Source: JAFKFH01 sp017307375
GTDB lineage: Bacteria > Pseudomonadota > Alphaproteobacteria > Ferrovibrionales > Ferrovibrionaceae
Length of the DNA stretch: 64,000 bases
Assembly: GCA_965229335.1 (NCBI GenBank)
Contig: OZ245874.1
Span: forward strand, 1,426,001 to 1,490,000
Direction: 5' to 3'
Both the position numbers and the translations under genes were made by a program. Shown here one piece after another: positions 18,044 through 27,239 of the stretch. How positions within the stretch are numbered: position 1 is the first letter of the stretch; every line of letters begins with the position of its first letter. The notes beneath the pieces are model-generated. The model was not told where the DNA came from. It was given only the letters and a program-made list of their open reading frames with translations, and made no database searches.

Positions 18044-19111
18044 TCAATTGACCGAGAACACCGGCTTGAACGTCGCCGGCGGCAGGATCGACGAGCGCGG
18101 CACCGACTTCACGTTGCTGGAGTCGACGACGAAGATCTTCGGCCCGACATGGCGGACGACGTCCTTGCCTTCCAGCAGGCGCACCGCCTGGTCGACGGCG
18201 ACGCGCCCCTGGATCACCATCGAGTCGGCGGGGGCGGCCATGATGCGCCCGCGCTCGATGCCGGAATAGACGTCGGGGGTCATGTAGAAGGCCAGGATCT
18301 TGACCTTGCCGTCCAGGTTGCGCGACCGCACGATGCCCTGTGCCGCCTCGGCCGTGACCGCGGTGCCGGCGACGTAGGCGAGGTCGGGATTGGCCTGCAG
18401 CACGTCCTCGACCAGCTTCGACTGCGCCTCCTTGCCGGTATCGCCGTATTTCGGTTCCAGCACCTCGAGGGCCGAGCCTTTGACCGCGTCCATGAAGCCC
18501 TTGTGCGCGGCCTCGACCCAGCCGGCGCCGGCCGGTCCCGGGAACCAGCCGACCTTGACCTTCTTCGATCCGGCGGGATGCAGCTTGGCCAGGTACTCGC
18601 CGGTCGACTGGCCCATCGTGTAGAACGAGACCAGCGACTTGGCCGAGATATCAGGCGAATTGATGCCGTTGACCAGATCGATGACCGGGATCTTCTTGGC
18701 GGCGGCGGCCTTGACCACATTGTTCAGGCCGTCGGCCGAGATCGCCCCGATGACCAGCGCGTTGGCGCCGCCGGCGACGCAATCCTCCAGCTGCGAGATC
18801 TGCTTGGCGAGATTGGTGTAGCCGCCGGCCTCGACCACCTGCAGCTTGACGCCCTGGCGCTTGGCTTCCTCGACCACGCCGTAGTCGACGCCGAGCCAGT
18901 AGGCATCCTTCATATGCGGGAACGAGACGCAGATGTTCCACTTCTTGTCGGCCTTGGCCAGCGGCACGTAGGTCGTCGGGCTGACCCGGCCGTCGGCCGC
19001 GAACGGCGGCGTCGTGATCTCGGCGGGGTAGGGGAACCAGTCGGCGGCCATGGCCGGGGCGGCGATCAGCATGCCGCCGGCAAGCGCCAGCGCCAGGGTC
19101 TTCTTGTTCAT
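18044..19111 (-). CDS. TorT-like periplasmic substrate-binding protein of a sugar-type ABC importer
   Basis: 355 residues with a signal peptide (MNKKTLALALAGGMLIAAPAMA, cut after AMA). It belongs to the periplasmic-binding-protein type 1 fold. The sequence follows the TorT branch closely: MKDAYWLGVDYGVVEEAKRQ, VVEAGGYTNLAKQ, GAISADGLNN, VGWFPGPAGAGWVEAA and YGDTGKEAQ. TorT itself senses TMAO, but here the neighbours are an RbsA-type ATPase and an RbsC-type permease, so it is a transport receptor. The ligand is unknown; the operon points to a lactam or nitrogen heterocycle (inference). Confidence 0.85.
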   Translation of the reverse strand: MNKKTLALALAGGMLIAAPAMAADWFPYPAEITTPPFAADGRVSPTTYVPLAKADKKWNICVSFPHMKDAYWLGVDYGVVEEAKRQGVKLQVVEAGGYTNLAKQISQLEDCVAGGANALVIGAISADGLNNVVKAAAAKKIPVIDLVNGINSPDISAKSLVSFYTMGQSTGEYLAKLHPAGSKKVKVGWFPGPAGAGWVEAAHKGFMDAVKGSALEVLEPKYGDTGKEAQSKLVEDVLQANPDLAYVAGTAVTAEAAQGIVRSRNLDGKVKILAFYMTPDVYSGIERGRIMAAPADSMVIQGRVAVDQAVRLLEGKDVVRHVGPKIFVVDSSNVKSVPRSSILPPATFKPVFSVN

Positions 19112-19137
19112 CGGTACCTCTCCTGTTGCTACTTGTT

Positions 19138-20112
19138 CTAAAGGGCGAGACTGGCGCGCAGCCGGTCGAGGCGGGCGCGGCGCTCGGCCCGCGCCGCCAG
19201 GGCCGCCGCCATGTCGACGGCGACGAAGCGGGCCTTGTGGTTCGGCTGCATCTGGCCGATGCGGTCGAGATCGGCCGATATCACCGTGCCGACCATCATG
19301 TAGCCGCCGCCTGACACCGCATCGCGATGCAGCACGATCGGTTCGAGGCCGGCCGGCACCTGGATCGAGCCGATCGGATAGCAGGCATCGACGATGTTCG
19401 ACGGGTCGGAACCGGCGCCGAACGGCTGGGTCCGGGCGACGAACTCGAGCGGCCGGCCGCCACGATAGCGATAGCCGATGCGGTCGGCTTCCGGCGCCAC
19501 CGACCAGGTGTCGGCATAGAACGCCTCCATCGACGCCCTGGTCACGCGGTGATCGTAGAGGCCGGGCACCACACGCAGCTCGACCGCCTTTTCCAGCACC
19601 GGCTGCAGCGCCGGATCGAGGCTGCGGCCGGCGCGCGCCGGCGTGCCGGCGCCGATCGGGAGGACGTCGCCCGCCGCCAGCTTGCGGCCCTGATGGCCGC
19701 CGAAGGCGCCGAGGCCGTAGGTCGAGCGGCTGCCGAGCACGACGGGTACGTCGATGCCACCCGCGACGGCAAGATAGGCACGGGCGCCGCCCTTCAGGAA
19801 ATCGAAGGACAGCACCTGGCCAGCCTTGACCGCCAGCGCGGTGTTGCAGGCCTGGGCGACGCCGTCGAGCTTCGGGGTCATGACCGCGCCGGTCACCGCG
19901 ATGACGGTATCGCGGCGGAAAGCCAGTTCCGGCCCCAGCATCGTCAGTTCCAGCACCGCCGCGCCCTCGTCATTGCCGACCAGCAGGTTGGCGGCGCGGA
20001 ACGAATACTGGTCCAGCGCCCCCGACGGCGGGATGCCCAGATGGTAATAGCCCGACCGGCCGGCATCCTGTACCGAGGTCGCCAGGCCCGGCTTGATCAC
20101 CTCAATGGCCAT
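19138..20112 (-). CDS. PxpC/KipA-like biotin-dependent carboxyltransferase subunit
   Basis: 324 residues of the KipA/PxpC (DUF183, AHS2) family. It starts with MAIEVIKPGLATSVQDAGRS and has GIPPSGALDQYSFRAANLLVGN, LELTMLGPEL and RAYLAVAGGIDVP. In 5-oxoprolinase the B and C subunits form the phosphorylating half; in urea carboxylase the homologous fused domains are the carboxyltransferase. Here the pair sits with a biotin carrier and a biotin carboxylase, which favours the carboxyltransferase role. It overlaps the pxpB-like gene by 11 bases. Confidence 0.88.
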   Translation of the reverse strand: MAIEVIKPGLATSVQDAGRSGYYHLGIPPSGALDQYSFRAANLLVGNDEGAAVLELTMLGPELAFRRDTVIAVTGAVMTPKLDGVAQACNTALAVKAGQVLSFDFLKGGARAYLAVAGGIDVPVVLGSRSTYGLGAFGGHQGRKLAAGDVLPIGAGTPARAGRSLDPALQPVLEKAVELRVVPGLYDHRVTRASMEAFYADTWSVAPEADRIGYRYRGGRPLEFVARTQPFGAGSDPSNIVDACYPIGSIQVPAGLEPIVLHRDAVSGGGYMMVGTVISADLDRIGQMQPNHKARFVAVDMAAALAARAERRARLDRLRASLAL

Positions 20113-20986
20113 GGAGCACCTCCGTCAGGCCCTGGTTGTAGGCAGCGGGATCTTCGAGGAATTTCTTCAGCGAGAAGTCGACCGGGCGGATCAGCAGATC
20201 GAAGCGACCGGCCTCGACCTCGGCCACGGCACTGTCATAGCCGGCACGGTCGATCGGCTTGAACTTGACGATGTCGCCGGGCCGGAAGAAGCACATGAAG
20301 TCGCGCAGATAGGGCAGTCCCTGGGCCGGATCGAAGATCGGCGCCGGGGTTACCCCGAACATCTGGTAGCCGCCGGCGCCGCGCACCGAGTAGATGCAGC
20401 CGAAGCACCCGCCGTGGCCGATGGTCAGTTTCGGCGTGTCGGTGCGGGGGCGGACATATTTCGGCACCTCGATCTGCCGCTGCCGCTCGACCATCTGGAA
20501 CATGAACGGCAGGCCGGCGACAAAACCGACCATCGACACGAACCAGGGTGCGCCGGCATGGGCGGCGACGAAGTCGTCGACGCCGCCATAGCCGTTGATC
20601 CGCGCCGCGTATTGCAGGTCGGTCGAGGACGGGTCCTGGTGGCGGTCGCGGAAGCGGCCCTGCGTCTCGTTGGTCCAGGGATCGTTGTAGAGGACCGGGA
20701 TCTCGATGATCCGGGTCTTCAGCTCGATCTCGGCCTCGCCCAGTTCGGCTTCGATGCCCTTCAGCAGGTCGAGCACCGCGCCGGGCGCGATGACGTCTGG
20801 GTCGAAGCGGATCTGGTAGGAGGCGTTCGCCGGGCAGATGTCGGTGATGCCCGGTATCTTGCGGTCGCGTACTGCCGAGCTGATCGCCATACCCTTGAAG
20901 AAGGCATCGAGCGACATTTCCTCGTCGAGTTCGACGAACAGATGTTCGTCGCCGCCGAAACTGTAGCGTGCCGGCCTAGGCGCCAT
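20102..20986 (-). CDS. PxpB/KipI-like carboxyltransferase subunit
   Basis: 294 residues of the KipI/PxpB (AHS1) family: FGGDEHLFVELDEEMS, ITDICPANASYQIRFDP, GYGGVDDFVAAHA, FVAGLPFMFQM and a C-terminal SVRGAGGYQMFGVTPAPIFD. It is longer at the N terminus than most KipI proteins. It partners the PxpC-like subunit encoded immediately downstream. Confidence 0.87.
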   Translation of the reverse strand: MAPRPARYSFGGDEHLFVELDEEMSLDAFFKGMAISSAVRDRKIPGITDICPANASYQIRFDPDVIAPGAVLDLLKGIEAELGEAEIELKTRIIEIPVLYNDPWTNETQGRFRDRHQDPSSTDLQYAARINGYGGVDDFVAAHAGAPWFVSMVGFVAGLPFMFQMVERQRQIEVPKYVRPRTDTPKLTIGHGGCFGCIYSVRGAGGYQMFGVTPAPIFDPAQGLPYLRDFMCFFRPGDIVKFKPIDRAGYDSAVAEVEAGRFDLLIRPVDFSLKKFLEDPAAYNQGLTEVLHGH

Positions 20987-21034
20987 TGCCTCGTCCCTTT
21001 TCTGTTGCCTGCCCCGTAGTCGGTCTCTCCGCCG

Positions 21035-22384
21035 TCAGGCGGTCGGCTGCATCCATCGTTCGAGCCAGTTGGTGTCCACCCGCCCGGCCCGCACGTCGGC
21101 ATCGTCGACCAGCCGGCGATGCAGCGATGCGGTCGTCTTCACCCCGTCGATGCGCAGTTCGTCGAGCGCACGGCCCAGCCGGTTCAGCGCGGCGTCGCGC
21201 GTCTCGTCCCAGACGATCAGCTTGGCCAGCAGCGAATCGTAGAACGGCGGGATCGCGTAGCCGGGATAGAGCATCGAATCGATGCGCACGCCGGGCCCGC
21301 CCGGCCAGGCCAGCCCCTCTATCCGGCCGGGATTGGGCGCGAAGTTGCGATCGGGATCCTCGGCGTTCAGCCGCACCTCGATCGCATGGCCGCGCCGCAC
21401 GATATCCTCCTGGGCGAGGCCAAGCCGGTTGCCTCCGGCGATCTTCAGCATCTCGCGCACCAGGTCGACGCCGGTGATCATCTCGGTGATCGGGTGTTCG
21501 ACCTGGATGCGGGTGTTCATCTCGATGAAGAAGAACTCGGCGGTATCGGCGTCGTAGAGATATTCCAGCGTGCCGGCGCCGGCGTAGCCGACCGCCTCGG
21601 CCAGGCGCACCGCCGACTTGCACAGCCGCTGGCGCGTGGCCTCGTCCAGCGCGGGCGACACCGCCTCCTCGAACACTTTCTGCCGCCGCCGCTGCAGCGA
21701 GCAGTCGCGCTCGAACAGATGCACGACCCGATGGCCGTCGCCGAGGATCTGGACCTCGACATGCCGGGCGCGGCCGATGAAGCGTTCGAGATAGACCGCG
21801 CCATTGCCGAAGGCGGCCTGGGCCTCGCCCTGCGCCACCGGCATCACCTGGGTCAGTTCCGCCGCGTCACGGGCGACGCGGATGCCGCGGCCGCCGCCGC
21901 CGGCCGAGGCCTTGATCATGACCGGATAGCCGATCGTCCCGGCGATCCGCAGCGCCTCGTCGACGCTCTCGACGACGCCGTCGCTGCCGGGCACGGTGGG
22001 TACGTCGGCCGACATCGCGGCGGCACGTGCGGCGGCCTTGTCGCCCATGCGCCGGATCGCCTCGGCCGACGGGCCGACGAAGATCAGCCCGGCCCGGGTC
22101 ACGGCTTCGGCGAAGGCGGCGTTTTCCGACAGGAAGCCGTAGCCGGGGTGGATCGCATCGGCACCGGTCGACTTCGCCGCATCCAGCAGCGCCTGGGCAT
22201 TCAGGTAGCTTTTCGTCGCCTGGGCCGGGCCGATCTCGACGGCCTCGTCGGCCAGTCGCACGGCCAGGCCGTCGCGGTCGGCGGTCGAATGCACGGCGAC
22301 GGTCCGGATACCCAGTTCGCGGGCGGCGCGGATCACCCGCACCGCGATCTCCCCGCGATTGGCGACGAGCAGCTTGGTCGGCAT
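21035..22384 (-). CDS. biotin carboxylase (AccC-like) subunit
   Basis: 449-residue ATP-grasp biotin carboxylase. MPTKLLVANRGEIAVRVIRA marks the start and removes a long spurious extension. The ATP-binding glycine loop KASAGGGGRGIRV, the HVEVQILGD motif, EMNTRIQVEHPITE and EVRLNAEDP are all present. It carboxylates the biotin on the small carrier encoded five bases upstream. The context with PxpB/PxpC-like subunits rather than AccA/AccD suggests it serves a lactam or urea-like substrate instead of acetyl-CoA (inference). Confidence 0.93.
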   Translation of the reverse strand: MPTKLLVANRGEIAVRVIRAARELGIRTVAVHSTADRDGLAVRLADEAVEIGPAQATKSYLNAQALLDAAKSTGADAIHPGYGFLSENAAFAEAVTRAGLIFVGPSAEAIRRMGDKAAARAAAMSADVPTVPGSDGVVESVDEALRIAGTIGYPVMIKASAGGGGRGIRVARDAAELTQVMPVAQGEAQAAFGNGAVYLERFIGRARHVEVQILGDGHRVVHLFERDCSLQRRRQKVFEEAVSPALDEATRQRLCKSAVRLAEAVGYAGAGTLEYLYDADTAEFFFIEMNTRIQVEHPITEMITGVDLVREMLKIAGGNRLGLAQEDIVRRGHAIEVRLNAEDPDRNFAPNPGRIEGLAWPGGPGVRIDSMLYPGYAIPPFYDSLLAKLIVWDETRDAALNRLGRALDELRIDGVKTTASLHRRLVDDADVRAGRVDTNWLERWMQPTA

Positions 22385-22389
22385 CGTCG

Positions 22390-22632
22390 TCAGGCCTCGA
22401 CGATCAGCAGGGCCTGGCCGGCCTCGACCGCATCCTCGTTCTCGACGAGGATCTCGACGACGGTGCCGCCGGCCTCGGCCTGGACTTCGTTGAAGGTCTT
22501 CATCACCTCGACCAGGCCGACCACGGTACCGGCGGCGATGGTCTGCCCGACCGCGACGAAGGGTGGCGCGTCCGGGCTGGGGCGGCGGTAGAACGTGCCG
22601 GGCAACGGCGACAGGAGTTCGTGGCGGGCCAT
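22390..22632 (-). CDS. biotin carboxyl carrier protein, minimal
   Basis: 80-residue stand-alone biotinyl domain. The biotin-accepting lysine is K45 in VEVMKTF, a variant of the usual EAMKM. The flanking GTFYRRPSPDAPPFVAVGQ and VEAGQALLIVEA match AccB-type domains. The usual Pro/Ala-rich N-terminal linker of AccB is missing. It lies between the pxpA-like and accC-like genes with gaps of 18 and 5 bases. Confidence 0.9.
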   Translation of the reverse strand: MARHELLSPLPGTFYRRPSPDAPPFVAVGQTIAAGTVVGLVEVMKTFNEVQAEAGGTVVEILVENEDAVEAGQALLIVEA

Positions 22633-22650
22633 GGCGTGCTCCGGTTCGGT

Positions 22651-23433
22651 TCAGGAAAGGGGGACGAGTTCGGTCAGCGGTACGACCTGGACGCCGTGCT
22701 CGTCGAGCGTCCTGCGCGTGGCCTGCATCAGGGCCAGCGCGCCCGGCGTGTCGGAATGGATGCAGACGGAATCGAAGCCGATTTCGATATCGTGGCCGTC
22801 GACCGTACGCACCACCCCGTCGCGGCAAGCGCGCAGCACCTTGTCGGCGACCAGGGCGGGATCGAGGCGGCCGACCCGGCGGGTGAAGACGATCGAGCCC
22901 GACCGGTCGTAGTCGCGGTCGGCATAGAATTCGCGGACCACCGGCTGGCCCAGCTCGCGCGCCACGCGGTAGGTGACCGAGCTTTCCATGACCAGGGCAT
23001 AGAGCGTCGGGCCGATCGCCTGCAGCGCGGTGATGAAGGCGTGCGACAGCGCCTCGTCCCTGGCGGCATGCATATAGAGCGCCCCGTGCGGCTTGACATG
23101 CTGCAGGCGCACGCCGTTCAGCCGGGCGAATTCGCGCAGCGCGCCGACCTGGTAGACGATGTCGTTGACCAGTTCGTCCGGCGGGCAGGTGATATGGCGG
23201 CGGCCGAAGCCGACCAGGTCGCGGAAGCCGGGATGCGCGCCGATGCCGACGCCGCAGGCCTTCGCCAGCTTGACCATGCGATGCATGATGTTGGGGTCGC
23301 CGGCGTGGAAGCCCGTGGCGATGTTGGCCGACGAGACCATCGGCATGATCTCCTCGTCGACCCCGTCGCCGATGATCCACATCCCGAAGCCTTCGCCCAT
23401 GTCGCAGTTGAGGTCGATGCGCGGATGTTTCAT
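22651..23433 (-). CDS. PxpA-like (LamB/YcsF) lactamase subunit
   Basis: 260 residues of the PxpA/LamB-YcsF family, the hydrolytic half of bacterial 5-oxoprolinase. Signatures are IDLNCDMGEGFGMW, SSANIATGFHAGDP, GIGAHPGFRDLVGFGRR, HVKPHGALYMHAA and SVCIHSDTPGAL. Here it leads a nine-gene operon with a biotin carboxylase module, so its substrate may be a different lactam. Confidence 0.92.
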   Translation of the reverse strand: MKHPRIDLNCDMGEGFGMWIIGDGVDEEIMPMVSSANIATGFHAGDPNIMHRMVKLAKACGVGIGAHPGFRDLVGFGRRHITCPPDELVNDIVYQVGALREFARLNGVRLQHVKPHGALYMHAARDEALSHAFITALQAIGPTLYALVMESSVTYRVARELGQPVVREFYADRDYDRSGSIVFTRRVGRLDPALVADKVLRACRDGVVRTVDGHDIEIGFDSVCIHSDTPGALALMQATRRTLDEHGVQVVPLTELVPLS

Positions 23434-23533
23434 GCGACTGTCTCTGCTGCCCCTGTCATCCGACCAAGCGGATCGGCAACGAGGCTAAGCCTGCAAACCG
23501 GGCATTTGGAAATAGTAAATTTCCACGGCAAGT

Positions 23534-23550
23534 ATTCTGAAAATCAGAAT
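23534..23550. promoter_or_regulatory. inverted repeat in the pxpA/LysR divergent region
   Basis: ATTCTGA and TCAGAAT arms around AAA. The 278-base intergenic region (23434-23711) is very AT-rich on its right half and also holds a second palindrome, ATATGCATAT at 23666-23675. Both are candidate binding sites for the LysR protein encoded at 23712, acting on itself and on the divergent nine-gene operon. Confidence 0.45.
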
Positions 23551-23711
23551 TCATGTCGTGGCCGCTAGTCAGTCGAGTTGATTTCCCTGGCTTTTTTCGT
23601 TGGCGAGATCGTGACGGAGATCACATTATTGATTTTTTTGAAGATGCAGTATATTATATTAGAGAATATGCATATCGATTGCGCGTTGTGCCCAATTGCG
23701 AGGCAGGCCAG

Positions 23712-24629
23712 ATGTCGCTGACCGTGCGGCAGCTCAAATATTTCGTCGCGACTGCCGAACTTGGGCAGATTTCCCAGGCCGCGGTCGAGATGTCGATCTC
23801 GCAATCGGCGATCACGACGGCGGTCAAGGAGTTGGAGGCCATCCTCGGCGCGGCGTTGTTCCGCCGCACCTCGGTCGGCATGATCCTGACCGATGTGGGC
23901 CGGCGGTTCCTGCCGCAGGCCCGGAACATTCTCGCCTCGATCGACGAGGCGATGCGGCTGCCGGTGCTGGAATCGGAAATCTCCGGGACGCTGCGGGTCG
24001 CCGCGACCTACACGGTGCTGGGCTATTTCCTGCCCCATCACCTGCAGCGCCTGTCGCAGCTCTATCCCAATCTCGACATCCAACTGTTCGAGCTGAACCG
24101 CGAGGTGATCGAGGAAGGCCTGCTGACCAACCGCTACGACCTTGCCATCGTGCTGACGGCGAACCTGGTCAATCCGGAGCTGACGTCGGAAACCTTCTTC
24201 AACTCGCAGCGACGCCTCTGGGTACCGGCGCAGCATCCGCTGCTCAGGCGGCCGGGCGTGACGATGAAGGACGTCGCCGACGAACCCTATATCATGCTGA
24301 CCGTCGACGAGGCGGCCTACACCGCCCTGCGCTACTGGAACACGACGCCCTACCAGCCGAACATCAAGCTCAGGACCTCGTCGGTCGAGGCCGTCCGCTC
24401 GATCGTCGCCAATGGCGGCGGCGTCGCCATTCTCTCCGACATGGTCTATCGCCCCTGGTCGCTCGAGGGAAAACGGATCGAGACCATCGTGCTGACCGAT
24501 CCGGTGCCGGCCATGGCCGTCGGCCTCGCCTGGAAGCGCGGCACCGAGTTCACGCCCGGCATGACCGCGATCCACGGCTATTTCCGCCAGCTGTTCATGG
24601 CCCCCGGCACCGGATTGGCGGCGCGGTGA
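23712..24629 (+). CDS. LysR-family transcriptional regulator
   Basis: 305 residues from the ATG at 23712 (MSLTVRQLKYFVATAELGQI), with GAGGC upstream; the frame extends further but without family resemblance. The helix-turn-helix covers AAVEMSISQSAITTAVKELE. The effector domain starts at GTLRVAATYTV. It lies divergent from the lactam/carboxylase operon and is its likely regulator. Its stop overlaps the start of the serine hydrolase gene (GTGA). Confidence 0.9.
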   Translation: MSLTVRQLKYFVATAELGQISQAAVEMSISQSAITTAVKELEAILGAALFRRTSVGMILTDVGRRFLPQARNILASIDEAMRLPVLESEISGTLRVAATYTVLGYFLPHHLQRLSQLYPNLDIQLFELNREVIEEGLLTNRYDLAIVLTANLVNPELTSETFFNSQRRLWVPAQHPLLRRPGVTMKDVADEPYIMLTVDEAAYTALRYWNTTPYQPNIKLRTSSVEAVRSIVANGGGVAILSDMVYRPWSLEGKRIETIVLTDPVPAMAVGLAWKRGTEFTPGMTAIHGYFRQLFMAPGTGLAAR

Positions 24630-25978
24630 GACGCGGGCTGTGGGTCGGTGCCGTATTGACCCTCGGGCTCGCGACCGCCATGGCCGTCTATCGCCCGGAT
24701 CGCGCCCTGCGGGTCGCGACCGGCGCGGTCGCACACGATCTTTGCGCGGCGGCCTTCGTCCAGCAGATCGACCCCGATCGGGTCTTTGCCGAAAGCCTGC
24801 GGCCGCGCGCCGGGCTGGAACGAATTGCCGGCCTGATCCGCTATCGCGTCGACCGCGCCGCCGGGCTGGTCGACGTCTCGGTCTCGGGTGCCGCACGCAT
24901 GCGTGCCGCCTACCGGCCGGGCTGGGGATGCCTCGTCCTGCATGACCCGGTCGTGGCGCCGCCGGCGTTCCCCGCCGGCCCGGCCAGCCCCCCGCCGGCC
25001 CCGATCGAACCGGGCGCCGCGCGTCTTGCCGCAGCCCTCGATCGTGCCTTCGCCGAGGACGGGCCGGGCCCGCCGCGCCGTACCAAGGCGATCGTGGTGC
25101 TGCGCGACGGCCAGGTGGTCGCCGAACGCTATGCGCCGGGCTATACCGCCGCGACGCCGCTGCCGGGTTTCTCGCTGGCCAAGTCGCTGATGAACGCGCT
25201 GATCGGCGCGGCGGTCGCACAGGGCCGCCTCGATCCTGCCGCGCCTGCACCGGTGCCGGCCTGGGCCAATGATGCGCGGCGGGCGATCACGCTGGAACAG
25301 CTGATGCGGATGACCGCCGGCCTCGCCCTCGACGAGACCGGATCGGGGTTCGATCCGTCGAACCAGATGCTCTATCTCGCCCGCGACATGGCCGGCTTTG
25401 CCGCCGATGCCGCGCTTGCCGATCCGCCGGGGACGCGCTGGAACTATTCCAGCGGCATGACCCAGCTTGCCGCGCGGATCCTGCGCGATGCCGTCGGCGG
25501 GACCGGTACGGACATGCAGGCCTTTGCCGGAAGCGCGCTGTTCGCGCCGCTCGGCATCACCGGCATGACCATCGAGGTGGATGCGACCGGCACGCCGATC
25601 GGCGCGAACTACGTCTTCGCGCCGGCGCGCGACTGGGCCAGGCTGGGCCAGCTTTTTCTCGACGACGGGGTGGCCGATGGCCGCCGCCTGCTGCCGCCGG
25701 GCTGGGTCGCCTGGTCGACGCGCCCGACCCTCGACAGCGACTATGGGGCGGGCTTCTGGGTGAATGCGTCGGGCCATGCGCATGCCCGCGGCCGGGTCCG
25801 CCGCGGCATGCCGGAAGACGCCTTCTTCGGGTCGGGCAACCTGGGCCAGCGCCTTGCGATCCTGCCCAGCCAGCGTCTCGTGGTCGCGCGGTTCGGCTAC
25901 GCCACCGGTGAAGACGGCGATATCGCCGGGTTCACGCGGCTGATCGCCGATCTCGTCGCGGCGTCACCTTCCGGTTGA
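24626..25978 (+). CDS. serine hydrolase, beta-lactamase / 6-aminohexanoate-dimer-hydrolase-like
   Basis: 450 residues from a GTG that overlaps the LysR stop. An N-terminal hydrophobic segment (LWVGAVLTLGLATAMAVY) suggests export or membrane anchoring. A first domain of about 130 residues precedes the catalytic domain. The catalytic SxxK is S183-L-A-K186 in GFSLAKSLMN. A Tyr block, WNYSSG, and a C-terminal GSGNLGQRLAILPSQRLVV complete the class C/NylB-type pattern. Coupling to the LysR gene beside a lactam-opening operon makes an amide or cyclic-dimer substrate plausible, but ester hydrolysis is equally possible. Confidence 0.82.
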   Translation: MRRGLWVGAVLTLGLATAMAVYRPDRALRVATGAVAHDLCAAAFVQQIDPDRVFAESLRPRAGLERIAGLIRYRVDRAAGLVDVSVSGAARMRAAYRPGWGCLVLHDPVVAPPAFPAGPASPPPAPIEPGAARLAAALDRAFAEDGPGPPRRTKAIVVLRDGQVVAERYAPGYTAATPLPGFSLAKSLMNALIGAAVAQGRLDPAAPAPVPAWANDARRAITLEQLMRMTAGLALDETGSGFDPSNQMLYLARDMAGFAADAALADPPGTRWNYSSGMTQLAARILRDAVGGTGTDMQAFAGSALFAPLGITGMTIEVDATGTPIGANYVFAPARDWARLGQLFLDDGVADGRRLLPPGWVAWSTRPTLDSDYGAGFWVNASGHAHARGRVRRGMPEDAFFGSGNLGQRLAILPSQRLVVARFGYATGEDGDIAGFTRLIADLVAASPSG

Positions 25979-26028
25979 TCCCATCCCCGCCAATGGCCAT
26001 GCTGGCGCCATAGCGGGGGAGTGTCGCG

Positions 26029-27210
26029 GTGCGTTTCAACGATCAGGCCTTTTTCGGTTCGCTGTTCCTGTCGCGGCTGGCCGACCAGATCCTGCTGTTC
26101 CTGGTGCCGCTGGTGGTCTTCCAGGTGACGCAGAGCGTCGCCTGGTCGGGTCTTGCCTTCTCGCTGGAGACCCTGCCGCGCTTCCTCTCCTTCCCGCTCT
26201 GCGGCATTCTCTGCGACCGGGTCTCGCCGTTGCGCCTTCTGCGCATCAGCCAAACCTGCCGGGCGATCGCCTGTGTCGCCGGCATGGCGGGTTACGGGGT
26301 CTTCGGCGGCATCGGCTGGCTGATCGGGCTGTCGGCGGTTTGCGGCATCCTCTCGACACAGGGGATGATCGCGCGGGAAGTGATCATGCCGCAGATCTTC
26401 CGCCAGTATCGCTTCGAGAAGGTGCTGTCCTATTCCCAGATCGCCGATCAGATGGGCCTGGTGCTGGGGCCGGTGCTGGCGGCGCTGCTGCTCGACTGGT
26501 GGCGCTGGGAAATCGTCGTGGCGGCGACGGCCGCCGTCTTCGTCGCTGCCGACGCCGCCCTGTTCCTGTGGCGCCGGATGGCGCAGGTCGAACTGGCCGC
26601 GCCCGAGGCCGCACCCGGCCATTTCCTCGATCCGTTGCGCACCGCCTTTTCGCATGTGCTGCACCTGCCGGGCCTGAAGACCGCGATCGTCCTGGCCGCC
26701 GGTGTCAATCTCGTGATCGGCGTGACCCTCGCCACCGCGCCGGCGATGGTCACGGGCATCCATGGTCGGGGCGAGGATTATTTCGCCGGCCTGCAGGTTG
26801 CCGGCGCCATCGCCACCATCGCCGTGCTGATGGTCGTCGCCCATACCGCGCTCGAGCACCGCACGCTCGGCGTGCTGGCCTATGGCGGCATGTTCGCCGG
26901 CGCGATCCTGTCCGGCATCAGCCCGGGTTTCTGGGGATACGCCACGGGCTTCCTGCTGGTCATCGGTTTCGACAAGATGTTCAACATCTATGTCCGCAGC
27001 CTGCGCCAGCGGATCATTCCCCCGAAGGATTTCGGCAAGACCACCGGCGTCGTCATCATGCTGAACAATCTGACCCAGCCGCTGGCGGGGTTCATCGTCG
27101 GATTGGCGACGGCACCGGCGCAGACCGGGTGGATCGTCGCCGGCATCGGCGTCGCGATGGGGCTGATCGGGGCGGGCGTCGCCGCGTTCGGCCGGCCGCG
27201 CACCGCCTGA
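26029..27210 (+). CDS. MFS transporter
   Basis: 393 residues from a GTG preceded by GGGGGAG. About twelve hydrophobic helices are visible. The loop LCDRVSPLRLLRISQT between helices 2 and 3 and a long central loop near residue 200 fit the major facilitator layout. The sequence resembles the MFS_3/EntS-like exporter group. The substrate is unknown. Confidence 0.85.
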   Translation: MRFNDQAFFGSLFLSRLADQILLFLVPLVVFQVTQSVAWSGLAFSLETLPRFLSFPLCGILCDRVSPLRLLRISQTCRAIACVAGMAGYGVFGGIGWLIGLSAVCGILSTQGMIAREVIMPQIFRQYRFEKVLSYSQIADQMGLVLGPVLAALLLDWWRWEIVVAATAAVFVAADAALFLWRRMAQVELAAPEAAPGHFLDPLRTAFSHVLHLPGLKTAIVLAAGVNLVIGVTLATAPAMVTGIHGRGEDYFAGLQVAGAIATIAVLMVVAHTALEHRTLGVLAYGGMFAGAILSGISPGFWGYATGFLLVIGFDKMFNIYVRSLRQRIIPPKDFGKTTGVVIMLNNLTQPLAGFIVGLATAPAQTGWIVAGIGVAMGLIGAGVAAFGRPRTA

Positions 27211-27239
27211 GGGGCTGAACCCCGGCCAGGGAGGCCGAG

